Origin: Zobellia roscoffensis
Lineage (GTDB): Bacteria; Bacteroidota; Bacteroidia; Flavobacteriales; Flavobacteriaceae
Length of the DNA: 64,000 bases
Assembly (NCBI RefSeq): GCF_015330165.1
Contig: NZ_JADDXT010000002.1
Coordinates: 1,672,504-1,736,503, forward strand
Reading direction: 5' to 3'
Position numbers and translations under genes: made by a program. Under the pieces are notes generated by a model. The model had not been told where the DNA came from. It was given only the letters and a program-made list of their open reading frames with translations, and ran no database searches. Below, piece after piece: positions 15,292-24,385 of this stretch. How positions within the stretch are numbered: the first letter of the stretch is position 1; every line of letters begins with the position of its first letter.

Positions 15292-16384
15292 GACCGTTCT
15301 AGAAATAGACCTTTTGGCGTTAGAACACAATTACAGGTTTTTTAAATCAAGAATAAAGCAAACCACTAAATTCTTAGGAGTCGTGAAAGCTTTTGCCTAT
15401 GGAAGCGACTCAGTGGCTATTGCAAGAAAGTTGGAGGTTTTAGGTGCAGATTATCTTGCTGTTGCGTATGTAAGTGAAGGTGTTGAGTTGAGAAAGGCAG
15501 GAATTAAGCTGCCAATCTTAGTATTGCACCCGCTGCCCGTAAGTTTTGATAATTTGATTACCTATAATCTGGAGCCTAATATCTATTCGATTAAAATATT
15601 AAAAGATTTTCTACGGGTAGCCAAGGAGAAGGAGCTAAACCAATACCCTATTCATTTAAAGTTTAATACTGGACTTAATAGATTAGGTTTTACAGAGATT
15701 GAAGTTGAGGTTCTAACGGATATGCTAAATGGTCAAGACCGTTTGGAGGTAGTTTCTATGTTTTCACATTTGGCAGCATCCGAGGATTTAAATGAGATTG
15801 CATTTACTGAAAAGCAAATTTCTACTTTTCAGCATATAACGAGTATTTTCCTTCCAAAGCTGAAAAGCAGACCTATGCTACATTTGTTAAATACTTCTGG
15901 TATTATTAATTATGAGAAGGCTCAATATGATATGGTTCGGAGTGGTATAGGGCTTTATGGGTTTGGTAATGAAGCCGCTATAGATGCCCAACTTAAACCA
16001 GTAGCTACTTTAAAGACCGTTATTTCTCAAATTCATACCATTAAAATGGGGCAAAGTATTGGCTATAATATGGCTTATAAGGCGGAAGCTGATATTGTAA
16101 CCGCAACTTTACCTGTTGGGCATGCAGATGGTATCGGAAGACAATACGGTAATGGCAAAGCTTATGTAACTATTCAGGGGCAAAAGGCACCAATTATTGG
16201 GAATGTCTGTATGGATATGATTATGGTAAACATAACAGGAATAGATTGCAAAGAAGGTGATGAGGTTATTGTTTTTGGTAAGCGTCCTACTGCAGAAGAA
16301 TTTGCCAGCGGAGCAAAAACTATATCATATGAAATACTAACAGGTATATCGCAGAGGGTAACACGTCTAGTGGTTGATAATTAA
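15275..16384 (+). CDS. alr: Alanine racemase
   Basis: A 369-residue PLP enzyme making D-alanine for peptidoglycan. Lys38 in VVKAFAYGSD is the PLP-Schiff-base lysine; RSGIGLYGFG (about 222-231) holds the phosphate-binding loop; SIGYNMAY carries the second catalytic Tyr (about 258) and GNVCMDMIMVNIT the C-terminal beta-domain residues. The usual KANAYGHG is KAFAYGSD here. The start overlaps tdk by 17 bases in another frame, so translation is probably coupled. Confidence 0.95.
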   Translation: MAKASETVLEIDLLALEHNYRFFKSRIKQTTKFLGVVKAFAYGSDSVAIARKLEVLGADYLAVAYVSEGVELRKAGIKLPILVLHPLPVSFDNLITYNLEPNIYSIKILKDFLRVAKEKELNQYPIHLKFNTGLNRLGFTEIEVEVLTDMLNGQDRLEVVSMFSHLAASEDLNEIAFTEKQISTFQHITSIFLPKLKSRPMLHLLNTSGIINYEKAQYDMVRSGIGLYGFGNEAAIDAQLKPVATLKTVISQIHTIKMGQSIGYNMAYKAEADIVTATLPVGHADGIGRQYGNGKAYVTIQGQKAPIIGNVCMDMIMVNITGIDCKEGDEVIVFGKRPTAEEFASGAKTISYEILTGISQRVTRLVVDN

Positions 16385-16480
16385 AACGTAGCTCTTAATC
16401 TTAGAAGTAATCCTTTTTTTGTTAATTTGCAGTGCATTGAATTGCGCCATTAATTAATTAACCATTAAAAACACTAAATC

Positions 16481-16885
16481 ATGTTAAAGGATTTTAAGAA
16501 TTTTATTATGACGGGCAACGTTATTGAATTTGCTGTTGCTGTTATAATGGCCGGAGCCGTAGGCCTAGTAGTAAACGGATTTGTAAATGACATCATTATG
16601 CCTATCGTAGGTGAGTTTACCGGAGGTGTAGATTTTGCTACTTTAAAACACGTACTTACACCAACTTCAGGTGTTGAAGGAGAAGCAGGTTACGTTGCAG
16701 AAAACGCTATTCGTTACGGTGCATGGATCAACACAATTGTTAACTTGTTGATCGTAGGGTTTGTTATGTTCCTTATTGTTAAGGCTTACGCTAAAGCAAA
16801 AGGTCCAGAGCCAGAACCAGCTCCAACAGGTCCTTCTCAAGAAGATTTGTTAGGTGAAATTAGAGATTTGCTTAAAAAACAATAA
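16481..16885 (+). CDS. mscL: Large-conductance mechanosensitive channel MscL
   Basis: A 134-residue inner-membrane channel that opens under hypo-osmotic shock. The N-terminal amphipathic helix and TM1 (MLKDFKNFIMTGNVIEFAVA, then VIMAGAVGLVVNGFVNDIIMPIVG) are the MscL hallmark, with the glycine/alanine-rich pore constriction; TM2 is NTIVNLLIVGFVMFLIVKAY; the C-terminal bundle helix is EDLLGEIRDLLKKQ. The periplasmic loop (residues 45-80) is of the usual size. A terminator follows 54 bases after the stop. Confidence 0.96.
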   Translation: MLKDFKNFIMTGNVIEFAVAVIMAGAVGLVVNGFVNDIIMPIVGEFTGGVDFATLKHVLTPTSGVEGEAGYVAENAIRYGAWINTIVNLLIVGFVMFLIVKAYAKAKGPEPEPAPTGPSQEDLLGEIRDLLKKQ

Positions 16886-16938
16886 GAATATAGGTATTCC
16901 TTAGGGAGTACCACCGCTGCACTGCAGTTTAATCTTAA

Positions 16939-16980
16939 AACCGTCATTGAAGTTCGCTACTTCTTTGACGGTTCTTTTTT
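16939..16980 (+). terminator. Rho-independent terminator after mscL
   Basis: AACCGTCA (16939-16946) pairs with TGACGGTT (16966-16973); the stem continues inward through TGAAG/CTTC, and the hairpin is followed by CTTTTTT. Confidence 0.85.
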
Positions 16981-17038
16981 AATAGAATGTTATATTTAAA
17001 ACAATTTGTTAAATAATGATTATACTGATTTAAAATGC

Positions 17039-17069
17039 TTGTCAGGTCAATAGGGTTGCACTACATTTG
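17039..17069 (+). promoter_or_regulatory. Promoter of asd
   Basis: TTG (17039-17041) and TACATTTG (17062-17069) are separated by 20 bases, a good Bacteroidota -33/-7 pair, 21 bases before the asd ATG. Confidence 0.6.
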
Positions 17070-17090
17070 TGCTTCTAAAATTAATTAAAG

Positions 17091-18080
17091 ATGAAAGTAG
17101 CCGTTGTAGGTGCCACCGGTATGGTTGGCGAGGTGATGCTTAAGGTGTTGAGTGAACGTAACTTCCCCGTTACAGAGTTGCTATTGGTAGCTTCTGAGCG
17201 TTCGGTAGGTAAAAAACTCTCATACAAAGACAAAGAATATACGATTATAGGTTTGGCCGATGCCGTTGCTGCAAAGCCAGAGATTGCCATATTTTCTGCT
17301 GGAGGGGATACTTCATTGGAATGGGCGCCTAAATTTGCTGAAGCTGGTACTACAGTTATAGATAACTCTTCTGCATGGCGAATGGATCCAACCAAGAAAT
17401 TGGTGGTTCCTGAAATCAATGCGAGTGAATTGACCAAAGAAGACAAGATTATTGCTAATCCTAACTGTTCTACAATTCAGTTGGTAATGGCTTTAGCTCC
17501 ATTACATGAAAAGTACAAAATGAAACGGGTTGTGATATCAACATACCAATCGGTATCAGGAACAGGAGTTAAGGCCGTACGTCAGTTAGAGAATGAAATG
17601 GCTGGAGTACAGGGAGAAATGGCCTATCCTTACCCAATCAACAGAAATGCGTTACCTCATTGTGATGTGTTCTTAGAAAACGGATACACAAAGGAAGAAA
17701 TGAAATTGGCTCGTGAACCGCAAAAGATTTTGGATGACCGTAGCTTTTCTATAAGCGCAACAGCTGTTCGTATTCCAACGGCAGGTGGGCATTCAGAATC
17801 TGTAAATATTGAGTTTAATAACGATTTTGACCTGAATGATGTTCGTGGTTTGTTGAATGAAACTTCAGGTGTTACCGTTCAGGATAATCCAGATACGAAT
17901 ACCTATCCTATGCCAATTTATGCACATGATAAAGATGAGGTTTTCGTAGGGCGTATTCGTAGAGATGAGTCGCAACGTAATACTTTAAATATGTGGATTG
18001 TTGCAGATAATTTGCGTAAAGGTGCTGCTACAAATGCAGTGCAAATTGCTGAATATCTGGTAGAAAACCATTTGGTATAA
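17091..18080 (+). CDS. asd: Aspartate-semialdehyde dehydrogenase
   Basis: A 329-residue NADPH-dependent enzyme that makes aspartate semialdehyde from aspartyl phosphate for lysine/DAP, threonine and methionine synthesis. GATGMVGEVM (8-17) is the nucleotide-binding loop, NPNCSTIQ carries the catalytic Cys126, and RIPTAGGHSES (about 233-243) the active-site His. The length and the DNSSAWRMDP segment agree with the Gram-positive/Bacteroidota type of Asd. It is monocistronic, between its own promoter and a strong terminator. Confidence 0.97.
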   Translation: MKVAVVGATGMVGEVMLKVLSERNFPVTELLLVASERSVGKKLSYKDKEYTIIGLADAVAAKPEIAIFSAGGDTSLEWAPKFAEAGTTVIDNSSAWRMDPTKKLVVPEINASELTKEDKIIANPNCSTIQLVMALAPLHEKYKMKRVVISTYQSVSGTGVKAVRQLENEMAGVQGEMAYPYPINRNALPHCDVFLENGYTKEEMKLAREPQKILDDRSFSISATAVRIPTAGGHSESVNIEFNNDFDLNDVRGLLNETSGVTVQDNPDTNTYPMPIYAHDKDEVFVGRIRRDESQRNTLNMWIVADNLRKGAATNAVQIAEYLVENHLV

Positions 18081-18110
18081 AAACTAGGTACTTTCTAAAT
18101 TTTTAGTTAA

Positions 18111-18145
18111 AACCTATGCTGAGCAATGCCGGCATAGGTTTTTTT
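18111..18145 (+). terminator. Rho-independent terminator after asd
   Basis: AACCTATGC (18111-18119) pairs perfectly with GCATAGGTT (18132-18140), and seven T residues follow or overlap the end of the stem. It lies 30 bases after the stop codon. Confidence 0.85.
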
Positions 18146-18149
18146 ATGG

Positions 18150-18157
18150 TACTTTTG
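18150..18157 (+). promoter_or_regulatory. -7 box of the prolyl oligopeptidase gene
   Basis: TACTTTTG fits TAnnTTTG, directly after the asd terminator and 21 bases before the ATG at 18179. The -33 position falls in the terminator stem and has no TTG. Confidence 0.4.
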
Positions 18158-18178
18158 GCGAATTTCAATCGTTAAATT

Positions 18179-20317
18179 ATGAAGAAATACCTTGTATTAT
18201 TTTCATTGGCATCGGCTACTTTGGCCGGTCAGGCATTACCTAAAACAGAGACTACTATTGTGAAGTATCCTAAGACACATAAATCAGAAACCGTTGATAC
18301 TTATTTTGGAACTTCAGTTGCGGACCCATATCGTTGGTTAGAAGACGATATGAGTGATGAAACTGGTGCTTGGGTTAAAGCTCAGAATAAGGTTACTTTT
18401 AATTATTTAAAAAAAATTCCGTTTCGTGAAGCACTAAAGCAAAGGTTAGAGAAACTTTGGAATTATGAAAAAATTGGTTCTCCTTTTAAAGAGGGAAACT
18501 ACACGTACTTCTATAAAAACGATGGTTTGCAGAACCAGTACGTGATATATAGAAAAAAGGGTGATGGTAAGGAAGAAACATTTTTAGACCCTAATACGTT
18601 TTCAGAAGATGGTACTACTTCTCTAGCAGGGTTGAGTTTTACAAAAGATGGGTCACTTGCGGCATATTTAATTTCTGAAGGCGGAAGTGATTGGCGTAAG
18701 GCAATTGTAATTAATGCTGACAGCAAGCAAATTGTTGAAGACACGCTTACTGATATAAAATTCAGTGGAATTTCATGGAAGGGTAATGAAGGTTTCTATT
18801 ACTCTAGTTATGATAAGCCAGAAGGGAGCGAACTTTCTGCAAAGACAGATCAACACAAAGTGTATTACCACAAATTAGGTACTTCTCAAAAAGAAGACCA
18901 ATTGGTATATGGAGGGGTTGAATCTGAGAAGCATAGATATATAGGGGCTTCCGTCTCCGAAGATCAACGTTATCTTCAGATTTCTGCCGCTGTATCAACT
19001 TCCGGTAATAAACTTTTTATAAAGGACCTTTCAATGGAAAATAGCCCATTGGTGCCCATAGTGGAGGATACGGATTCGGACAATTACATCATTGAAAACG
19101 AAGGCTCAAAACTCTATATCGTTACCAATAGAAATGCCCCTAATAAAAGGATTGTTACGGTTAATGCTGATAATCCAAGGGAAAAAAATTGGGTTGATTT
19201 TATTCCGGAAACCGAAAATGTATTGACCGTTGGTACAGGTGGAGGCTATTTCTTTGCGGAATATATGGTAGATGCTATTAGTAAGGTTTTGCAGTATGAT
19301 TATGAGGGTAATTTAGTTCGTGAAGTAAAGCTTCCGGGTGTGGGTACTGCTTCTGGTTTTGGTGGTAAAAAAGAGAACAAGGACTTTTATTTTTCTTTTA
19401 CGAATTATACCATTCCAGGTTCATCTTATAAATATAATGTTGAGACAGGCGAATATACACCGTATTGGACGCCAAACATCGATTTTAATTCGGAGGAATA
19501 CGAATCTAACCAGGTGTTTTATACCTCAAAGGATGGTACTAAGGTTCCTATGATCATCACACATAAAAAGGGATTGAAGCTAAACGGTAAAAACCCGACT
19601 ATTTTATACGGTTACGGAGGGTTTAATATCAGCTTAACGCCTGCTTTTAGTATTGCTAATTCAGTTTGGCTAGAACAAGGTGGTATTTATGCCGTGCCTA
19701 ATTTAAGAGGTGGTGGTGAGTATGGTAAGAAATGGCATGACGCAGGCACCAAAATGAAAAAGCAGAATGTATTTGATGATTTTATTGCGGCCGGGGAGTA
19801 TCTAATTGCAAACAACTATACCTCTTCTGATTATTTAGCTATCCGAGGGGGTAGTAATGGCGGACTTCTAGTGGGTGCCACTATGACCCAACGACCAGAC
19901 CTTATGAAAGTGGCTTTACCTGCCGTTGGCGTTTTGGATATGTTGCGTTATCATACCTTTACTGCGGGTGCGGGATGGGCATATGATTATGGTACGTCTG
20001 AAGACAGTAAGGAGATGTTTGAATACTTAAAGGGATATTCACCCGTTCATACTATTAAGGAAGGGGTGGCCTATCCAGCAACGTTGGTAACCACTGGTGA
20101 TCACGATGACCGTGTGGTACCTGCCCATAGTTTTAAGTTTGCTGCTGAGTTGCAGGACAAACAATCTGGCACGAATCCTACTTTAATTAGAATCGAGACG
20201 AACGCAGGTCACGGTGCTGGTACACCGGTAAGTAAAACCATTGAGCAGTACGCAGATATTTTCGCGTTTACACTGTATAACATGGGATTTGAAGAGCTTC
20301 CGAGTTTAGAAAACTAA
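18179..20317 (+). CDS. Prolyl oligopeptidase family serine peptidase, exported
   Basis: A 712-residue S9A peptidase. A signal peptide is seen (MKKYLVLFSLASATLAGQA), so it probably works in the periplasm, cleaving peptides after proline. The seven-bladed propeller covers residues 40-440 (starting DPYRWLEDDMSDETGAWVKA, a signature of the family), and the alpha/beta-hydrolase domain follows. Catalytic Ser559 lies in GGSNGGLLVGA, Asp in GDHDDRVVP (about 643) and His678 in NAGHGAG. The length and order match bacterial prolyl endopeptidases such as that of Elizabethkingia. It has no functional neighbours. Confidence 0.93.
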   Translation: MKKYLVLFSLASATLAGQALPKTETTIVKYPKTHKSETVDTYFGTSVADPYRWLEDDMSDETGAWVKAQNKVTFNYLKKIPFREALKQRLEKLWNYEKIGSPFKEGNYTYFYKNDGLQNQYVIYRKKGDGKEETFLDPNTFSEDGTTSLAGLSFTKDGSLAAYLISEGGSDWRKAIVINADSKQIVEDTLTDIKFSGISWKGNEGFYYSSYDKPEGSELSAKTDQHKVYYHKLGTSQKEDQLVYGGVESEKHRYIGASVSEDQRYLQISAAVSTSGNKLFIKDLSMENSPLVPIVEDTDSDNYIIENEGSKLYIVTNRNAPNKRIVTVNADNPREKNWVDFIPETENVLTVGTGGGYFFAEYMVDAISKVLQYDYEGNLVREVKLPGVGTASGFGGKKENKDFYFSFTNYTIPGSSYKYNVETGEYTPYWTPNIDFNSEEYESNQVFYTSKDGTKVPMIITHKKGLKLNGKNPTILYGYGGFNISLTPAFSIANSVWLEQGGIYAVPNLRGGGEYGKKWHDAGTKMKKQNVFDDFIAAGEYLIANNYTSSDYLAIRGGSNGGLLVGATMTQRPDLMKVALPAVGVLDMLRYHTFTAGAGWAYDYGTSEDSKEMFEYLKGYSPVHTIKEGVAYPATLVTTGDHDDRVVPAHSFKFAAELQDKQSGTNPTLIRIETNAGHGAGTPVSKTIEQYADIFAFTLYNMGFEELPSLEN

Positions 20318-20379
20318 AAACACAAGTATAATACCGATTGGCCTTTTTTATGGTTCTTAAGGTTTTAGAATAGGAATAT

Positions 20380-21360
20380 ATGTTACAAGTAGATCATGTT
20401 TCTTTTGGCTATGAAGATGGTACTTCCGTTTTGGAAAACATCAATCTAAAGGTGGCTAAAGGTGAACATGTTTCTATTATAGGCGAAAGTGGGTGTGGTA
20501 AAAGCACCCTTCTGAAAATCATATACGGACTCTTACATATTGAAGTGGGTGAGGTCTATTGGAACGACACTCAAGTTTTGGGGCCACAGCACAATTTGGT
20601 GCCTGGAGAGCCCTATATGAAATACCTTTCTCAAGATTTTGATTTGATGCCTTTTACTACGGTAGAAGAGAACATTAGTCAATTTTTATCGGTTTTTGAA
20701 CCTGAGGAGATGCAAGAACGTACGTTTGAACTTCTGGAGATGATTGAGATGACCAAGTTTGCCAAAACTAAGGTTAAGTTGTTAAGTAGAGGTCAGCAAC
20801 AACGGGTAGCACTGGCAAGGGTTTTGGCACAAGAGCCTAAGGTGCTTTTATTGGATGAACCTTTTAGTAATATTGATAATTTTAGAAAGAATAGTTTACG
20901 GCGTAACCTTTTTGGATATTTAAAACGCCAAAAAATTACCGTACTTACGGCTACGCATGACCATATGGATATGCTTCCGTTTGCAGATAGGGTAGTGGTA
21001 CTTAAAGATCGGTTTATTATAGCTAAGGATAGTCCTAAAAACTTGTACGAGCATCCTAAAGACCTTTATGTGGCATCCCTTTTCGGCGAAGCCAATAAAA
21101 TTCCTATCAATATTGTAAAATCTTATGCAGATACCAAAAGACGTATTATTGTATATGCACATGAGTTTAAAGTCTCAGGAAAATCTGGTCTGGAGTGCGT
21201 GGTAAAAGGTGCTTACTATATGGGAAGCCACTATATGATTGTCGGGATTTATGAAGGTGAGGACATCTATTTTCATCATGATAGACCTTTGGAAGTGGGA
21301 AAGGTTATTTTTCTAAACCTTTCGTTGGAGACGATCAACCAACGTATGTCAGATTCCTAG
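20380..21360 (+). CDS. ABC transporter ATP-binding protein (orphan)
   Basis: A 326-residue ABC ATPase. Walker A is GESGCGKST (about 36-44), Q-loop LSQDFDL, signature LSRGQQQRV (about 133), Walker B VLLLDEPFSN (about 156) and switch His in TATHDHMD. After the 215-residue ATPase comes a C-terminal domain of about 90 residues (GKSGLECVVKGAYYMGSHYMIVG) resembling the TOBE domain of PotA/CysA-type importers. No permease or binding-protein gene is adjacent. The next gene, arfB, starts 3 bases after its stop. The substrate is unknown. Confidence 0.88.
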   Translation: MLQVDHVSFGYEDGTSVLENINLKVAKGEHVSIIGESGCGKSTLLKIIYGLLHIEVGEVYWNDTQVLGPQHNLVPGEPYMKYLSQDFDLMPFTTVEENISQFLSVFEPEEMQERTFELLEMIEMTKFAKTKVKLLSRGQQQRVALARVLAQEPKVLLLDEPFSNIDNFRKNSLRRNLFGYLKRQKITVLTATHDHMDMLPFADRVVVLKDRFIIAKDSPKNLYEHPKDLYVASLFGEANKIPINIVKSYADTKRRIIVYAHEFKVSGKSGLECVVKGAYYMGSHYMIVGIYEGEDIYFHHDRPLEVGKVIFLNLSLETINQRMSDS

Positions 21361-21363
21361 GTC

Positions 21364-21768
21364 ATGAATAAAGCCCAACTGCTTCAAGAATTAAACTTTA
21401 AGGCTGTTAGAAGCAGTGGTGCGGGTGGCCAGCACGTAAACAAAGTATCCACTAAAATAGAACTTAGTTTTTTTGTAGAAGGTTCTTCAGGACTTACCGA
21501 TGCAGAGAAATCACGAATTCATAGAAAAATAGGGAAGAGACTTACCAAAGAGGGTATCTTACAGATGCAATGCGATGAAAGTAGGAGTCAGCACAAAAAT
21601 AAGGAACTGGCCATATCCAGGTTTTTTAATCTTATTGAAGAAGCTCTTAAAGTTCGTAAAAAGCGTAGAAAAACAAAACCTTCTAGATCTTCTATAGAGA
21701 AACGGCTGAAGCACAAAAAGAATAATGCCCAGAAAAAGGCAAATAGAGGAAAGCCCCGAATTGACTGA
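21364..21768 (+). CDS. arfB: Alternative ribosome-rescue factor B (peptidyl-tRNA hydrolase, GGQ protein)
   Basis: A 134-residue codon-independent peptidyl-tRNA hydrolase that frees stalled ribosomes. The GGQ catalytic motif is at residues 21-23 within RSSGAGGQHVNKVSTKIEL, exactly as in YaeJ/ArfB, and the C-terminal 35 residues are a basic, lysine-rich tail (KKRRKTKPSRSS, KRLKHKKNN) that enters the empty mRNA channel. It lacks the stop-codon recognition domains of RF1/RF2. It starts 3 bases after the ABC gene, and a terminator hairpin overlaps its last codons. Confidence 0.93.
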   Translation: MNKAQLLQELNFKAVRSSGAGGQHVNKVSTKIELSFFVEGSSGLTDAEKSRIHRKIGKRLTKEGILQMQCDESRSQHKNKELAISRFFNLIEEALKVRKKRRKTKPSRSSIEKRLKHKKNNAQKKANRGKPRID

Positions 21769-21790
21769 TTGTCATCGGGGCTTTCTCGTT
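21751..21790 (+). terminator. Terminator overlapping the end of arfB
   Basis: AAGCCCCGA (21751-21759) pairs perfectly with TCGGGGCTT (21775-21783), followed by TCTCGTTT, a weak T-tract. The left arm is inside the arfB coding region and the stop codon is in the loop. It could also act for the convergent receptor gene ending at 21836. Confidence 0.65.
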
Positions 21791-21835
21791 TAAGGCTCGC
21801 GCCTCACTACTCAACTAAACATCAACTATGAAAAA

Positions 21836-24310
21836 TTAAAACTCTTGTTTACCAAATTCACTATCAATGAATTTAGATTTGTTTTTGTTCTTGTTGAAAT
21901 TATAAGATAGGTTAAGTAATACCATATCCACTTCGTAAATGTAATTTGTGGTCGTAAAGAACTCGCCCTCGCGATACGTTGTAATACGTTGTTCGTTGGT
22001 ATCCAATAATCCTAAATCTATATTCTGCCATTGCAAGGTTGCCGTTAAACGATTGTCTAGAAATGACTTTTTAAAGGTTAGATTAGGCGAATAGAAACGA
22101 GAATCTTCTCCTTGTGCCGTAATTCTTTCCGATAGATAGTTGAAAGTCAATTGCAACGAAGCGGTCTGCGAAAAATCATAGGTACTGTTCGCATTAATAG
22201 AGTAGACAAAAGAGCTGCTATCTACATCGCGACCATCATATTCCCCATCAATAGCATAATTGTAAAGATTGGCACCAATGAAATTGGACCAGTTTTCGGT
22301 AGGTTTTAGTTGCGCTCCTATTTCCATTCCTATGGATTTTGCCTTGCCCACATTGGAGTAGATACGGTTTAGAATGGTATCGTTATAAACGGTATTTACC
22401 CTATTCACTAAGTTTTTGGTATCGCGATAATATGCCGTAGCAAAAAGGGAATTACCATTACCAAAATTCTTGCTAATACCTACTTCTAACAAGTCTATAA
22501 ACTCAGGTTTAAGGGTTGGGTCACCTTGCTCCAAAGTTTCGGAGTGCTCACGTTCCGGAAAAGGATTCATTTTAAAAGTAGCCGTTCTTTCTACCCTTTT
22601 ACTATAAGCCGCTTTTAATTTTGTATTGTTTTCAAAGGTGTATTGTACGGATGCGGATGGAAACGGTTTTACGTAATCGTAAGAGTATGTAGTATCAATG
22701 AGACCTTGCTTGTCTCTCAGGTCAAGTTCACGGTCCATTGCTTCAATACGAACCCCAGCGGCGTACTCCCATTTATCTTTGGCACCAGTTAACTGCGCAT
22801 AGCCGGAATGAATACTTCTTTGTAAATCTACTTCACTAGAAAATTCGGGAACAAGCTCAAATGCACCGTTAGTAGTATCATCTTTTCGTTCATAAACGAA
22901 ATCTCCTGTATGATCTAAGTTTCGGTATTGATAACCCGTTTCAAGCTGACCTATAGCAAAAGGCTTCCAAGCATAATCTAATGATAAGCGAACACCATTT
23001 AAAGGATTGTCATTGGTATTATACTCTTGTTGATAAATGATACTTCTGTCGGGTTCACCTAAATTATCACTCTCGGTAGGGCCACCTAATAGCGTGTATT
23101 CATATAAGAATGAGGTAGATAGTTTTGATGTGTTCTCAAAAATGTGAGAATAGTCAAAACTTCCTAAGATGAAATCACTCTTTCTAGTTCTAAGGTTATG
23201 ATTATAATACTGAAAGGTATAATCTCGTTCTCCGCCATCGACAGGGGTAATACTATGGTTGTCGTAGTAAACAATATCCGCTAGGCGGTCTTTTTTCCTT
23301 TTTCCCCCGTAAAAACCTAATGAATAGGCATTTTTCTCGTCCGGAGCATAATCTACCGTAAAGCGACCGCTATAATTGGTTTCATCAAAACTACGCTCTC
23401 CAGTTGATGGAAATTGTGTACGGGTATCGTCAATAATTGTATAGACATCACCTTCTCGCCTTCCGCCAAGGTCGTTACGCTGGTAACTTGCACCCATAGA
23501 AATATTCCAATCTCCTTTACGGACGTTATATGTAGCGTCTGCTCCGTATCGCTGGTGTGCTTTATCGTTTCCGTAAGTTTCAAAAGAAGGTAAACCTCCT
23601 TTAATATTTACCTGTGCAAATGTACCATCTGCAGCACCTTTTTTGGTAATGATGTTCATTATACCAGCCTTACCTTCAGGGTCATATTTTGCAGAGGGAG
23701 CGGTAATAATCTCCACGCGCTCTATGGCATTGGCAGGAAGTTGGTTCAGTAAATTTGAGGCATTCCCCTGAACAGGGTTTCCGTTAAGTAATACCACAAA
23801 ACCTGTGCTTCCACGAACACTAATTTCTCCTTGACCATCAACGCTTACCGACGGTATATTTTTAACAATATCCGTGGCACTCCCGCCAAGGCTGTTCTGA
23901 AATTTTTTAGTATCAAAAACCTGGCGGTCTATTTTATTGATAACCGTAGCACGCTCTCCCTTTATGACAACTTCTTCAAGTTGGGTGCCGCCAATGGAAA
24001 GGGCTATGGTACCTAAGTCTATCGCTTTTCTGTTTTGTACCGTAATGTCCCTAACGGTTTTGGTTTCAAAACCAATAAATGAGGCTTCTAAGTAGTAAGT
24101 TCCGTTTTTAACGTCCTCAATGGTGAAGAATCCGTTTAGGTCTGTAATGACTCCAGTGACCAATTCGCCGTTTTCTTGATTAAAGATGGCGGCAGTTGCA
24201 TATTCCAGTGGATAATCATTGTCTGCATCAGTTATTTTTCCTGAAATCTGGGCAGATGTAACTATCGGAATTAGTGCAAGTAATACTAATAATGCGCGAT
24301 AAAACTTCAT
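21836..24310 (-). CDS. Outer membrane beta-barrel receptor (TonB-dependent-receptor-like) with carboxypeptidase-like regulatory domain
   Basis: An 824-residue outer-membrane protein. Signal peptide MKFYRALLVLLALIPIVTSAQ; then a CarboxypepD_reg-like/Ig-like domain (ISGKITDADNDYPLEYATA to about residue 85), a plug domain (about 115-220, VLLNGNPVQGNASNLLNQLP and AIERVEIITAPSAKYDPEG) and a long beta-barrel of the outer-membrane-protein beta-barrel family. It ends in IDSEFGKQEF rather than a clear aromatic last residue. I chose ATG 24310; the frame also opens with TTG two codons earlier. An AraC gene lies just upstream in the same direction, 75 bases away, with an inverted repeat in between. The ligand is unknown. 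Confidence 0.9.
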   Translation of the reverse strand: MKFYRALLVLLALIPIVTSAQISGKITDADNDYPLEYATAAIFNQENGELVTGVITDLNGFFTIEDVKNGTYYLEASFIGFETKTVRDITVQNRKAIDLGTIALSIGGTQLEEVVIKGERATVINKIDRQVFDTKKFQNSLGGSATDIVKNIPSVSVDGQGEISVRGSTGFVVLLNGNPVQGNASNLLNQLPANAIERVEIITAPSAKYDPEGKAGIMNIITKKGAADGTFAQVNIKGGLPSFETYGNDKAHQRYGADATYNVRKGDWNISMGASYQRNDLGGRREGDVYTIIDDTRTQFPSTGERSFDETNYSGRFTVDYAPDEKNAYSLGFYGGKRKKDRLADIVYYDNHSITPVDGGERDYTFQYYNHNLRTRKSDFILGSFDYSHIFENTSKLSTSFLYEYTLLGGPTESDNLGEPDRSIIYQQEYNTNDNPLNGVRLSLDYAWKPFAIGQLETGYQYRNLDHTGDFVYERKDDTTNGAFELVPEFSSEVDLQRSIHSGYAQLTGAKDKWEYAAGVRIEAMDRELDLRDKQGLIDTTYSYDYVKPFPSASVQYTFENNTKLKAAYSKRVERTATFKMNPFPEREHSETLEQGDPTLKPEFIDLLEVGISKNFGNGNSLFATAYYRDTKNLVNRVNTVYNDTILNRIYSNVGKAKSIGMEIGAQLKPTENWSNFIGANLYNYAIDGEYDGRDVDSSSFVYSINANSTYDFSQTASLQLTFNYLSERITAQGEDSRFYSPNLTFKKSFLDNRLTATLQWQNIDLGLLDTNEQRITTYREGEFFTTTNYIYEVDMVLLNLSYNFNKNKNKSKFIDSEFGKQEF

Positions 24311-24311
24311 G

Positions 24312-24365
24312 TTCAATAGGTTTGGTATTAATTAGGTGTCGAAATTACCCTTAACCCCTATTGAA
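24312..24365. promoter_or_regulatory. Inverted repeat between the AraC gene and the receptor gene
   Basis: TTCAATAGG (24312-24320) and CCTATTGAA (24357-24365) are perfect reverse complements spaced by 36 bases. One arm touches the receptor start codon. It may be an operator for the adjacent regulator, or a 5'-leader stem that hides the receptor start. Confidence 0.4.
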
Positions 24366-24385
24366 TTATGGTCTGTTTGAAAAAG

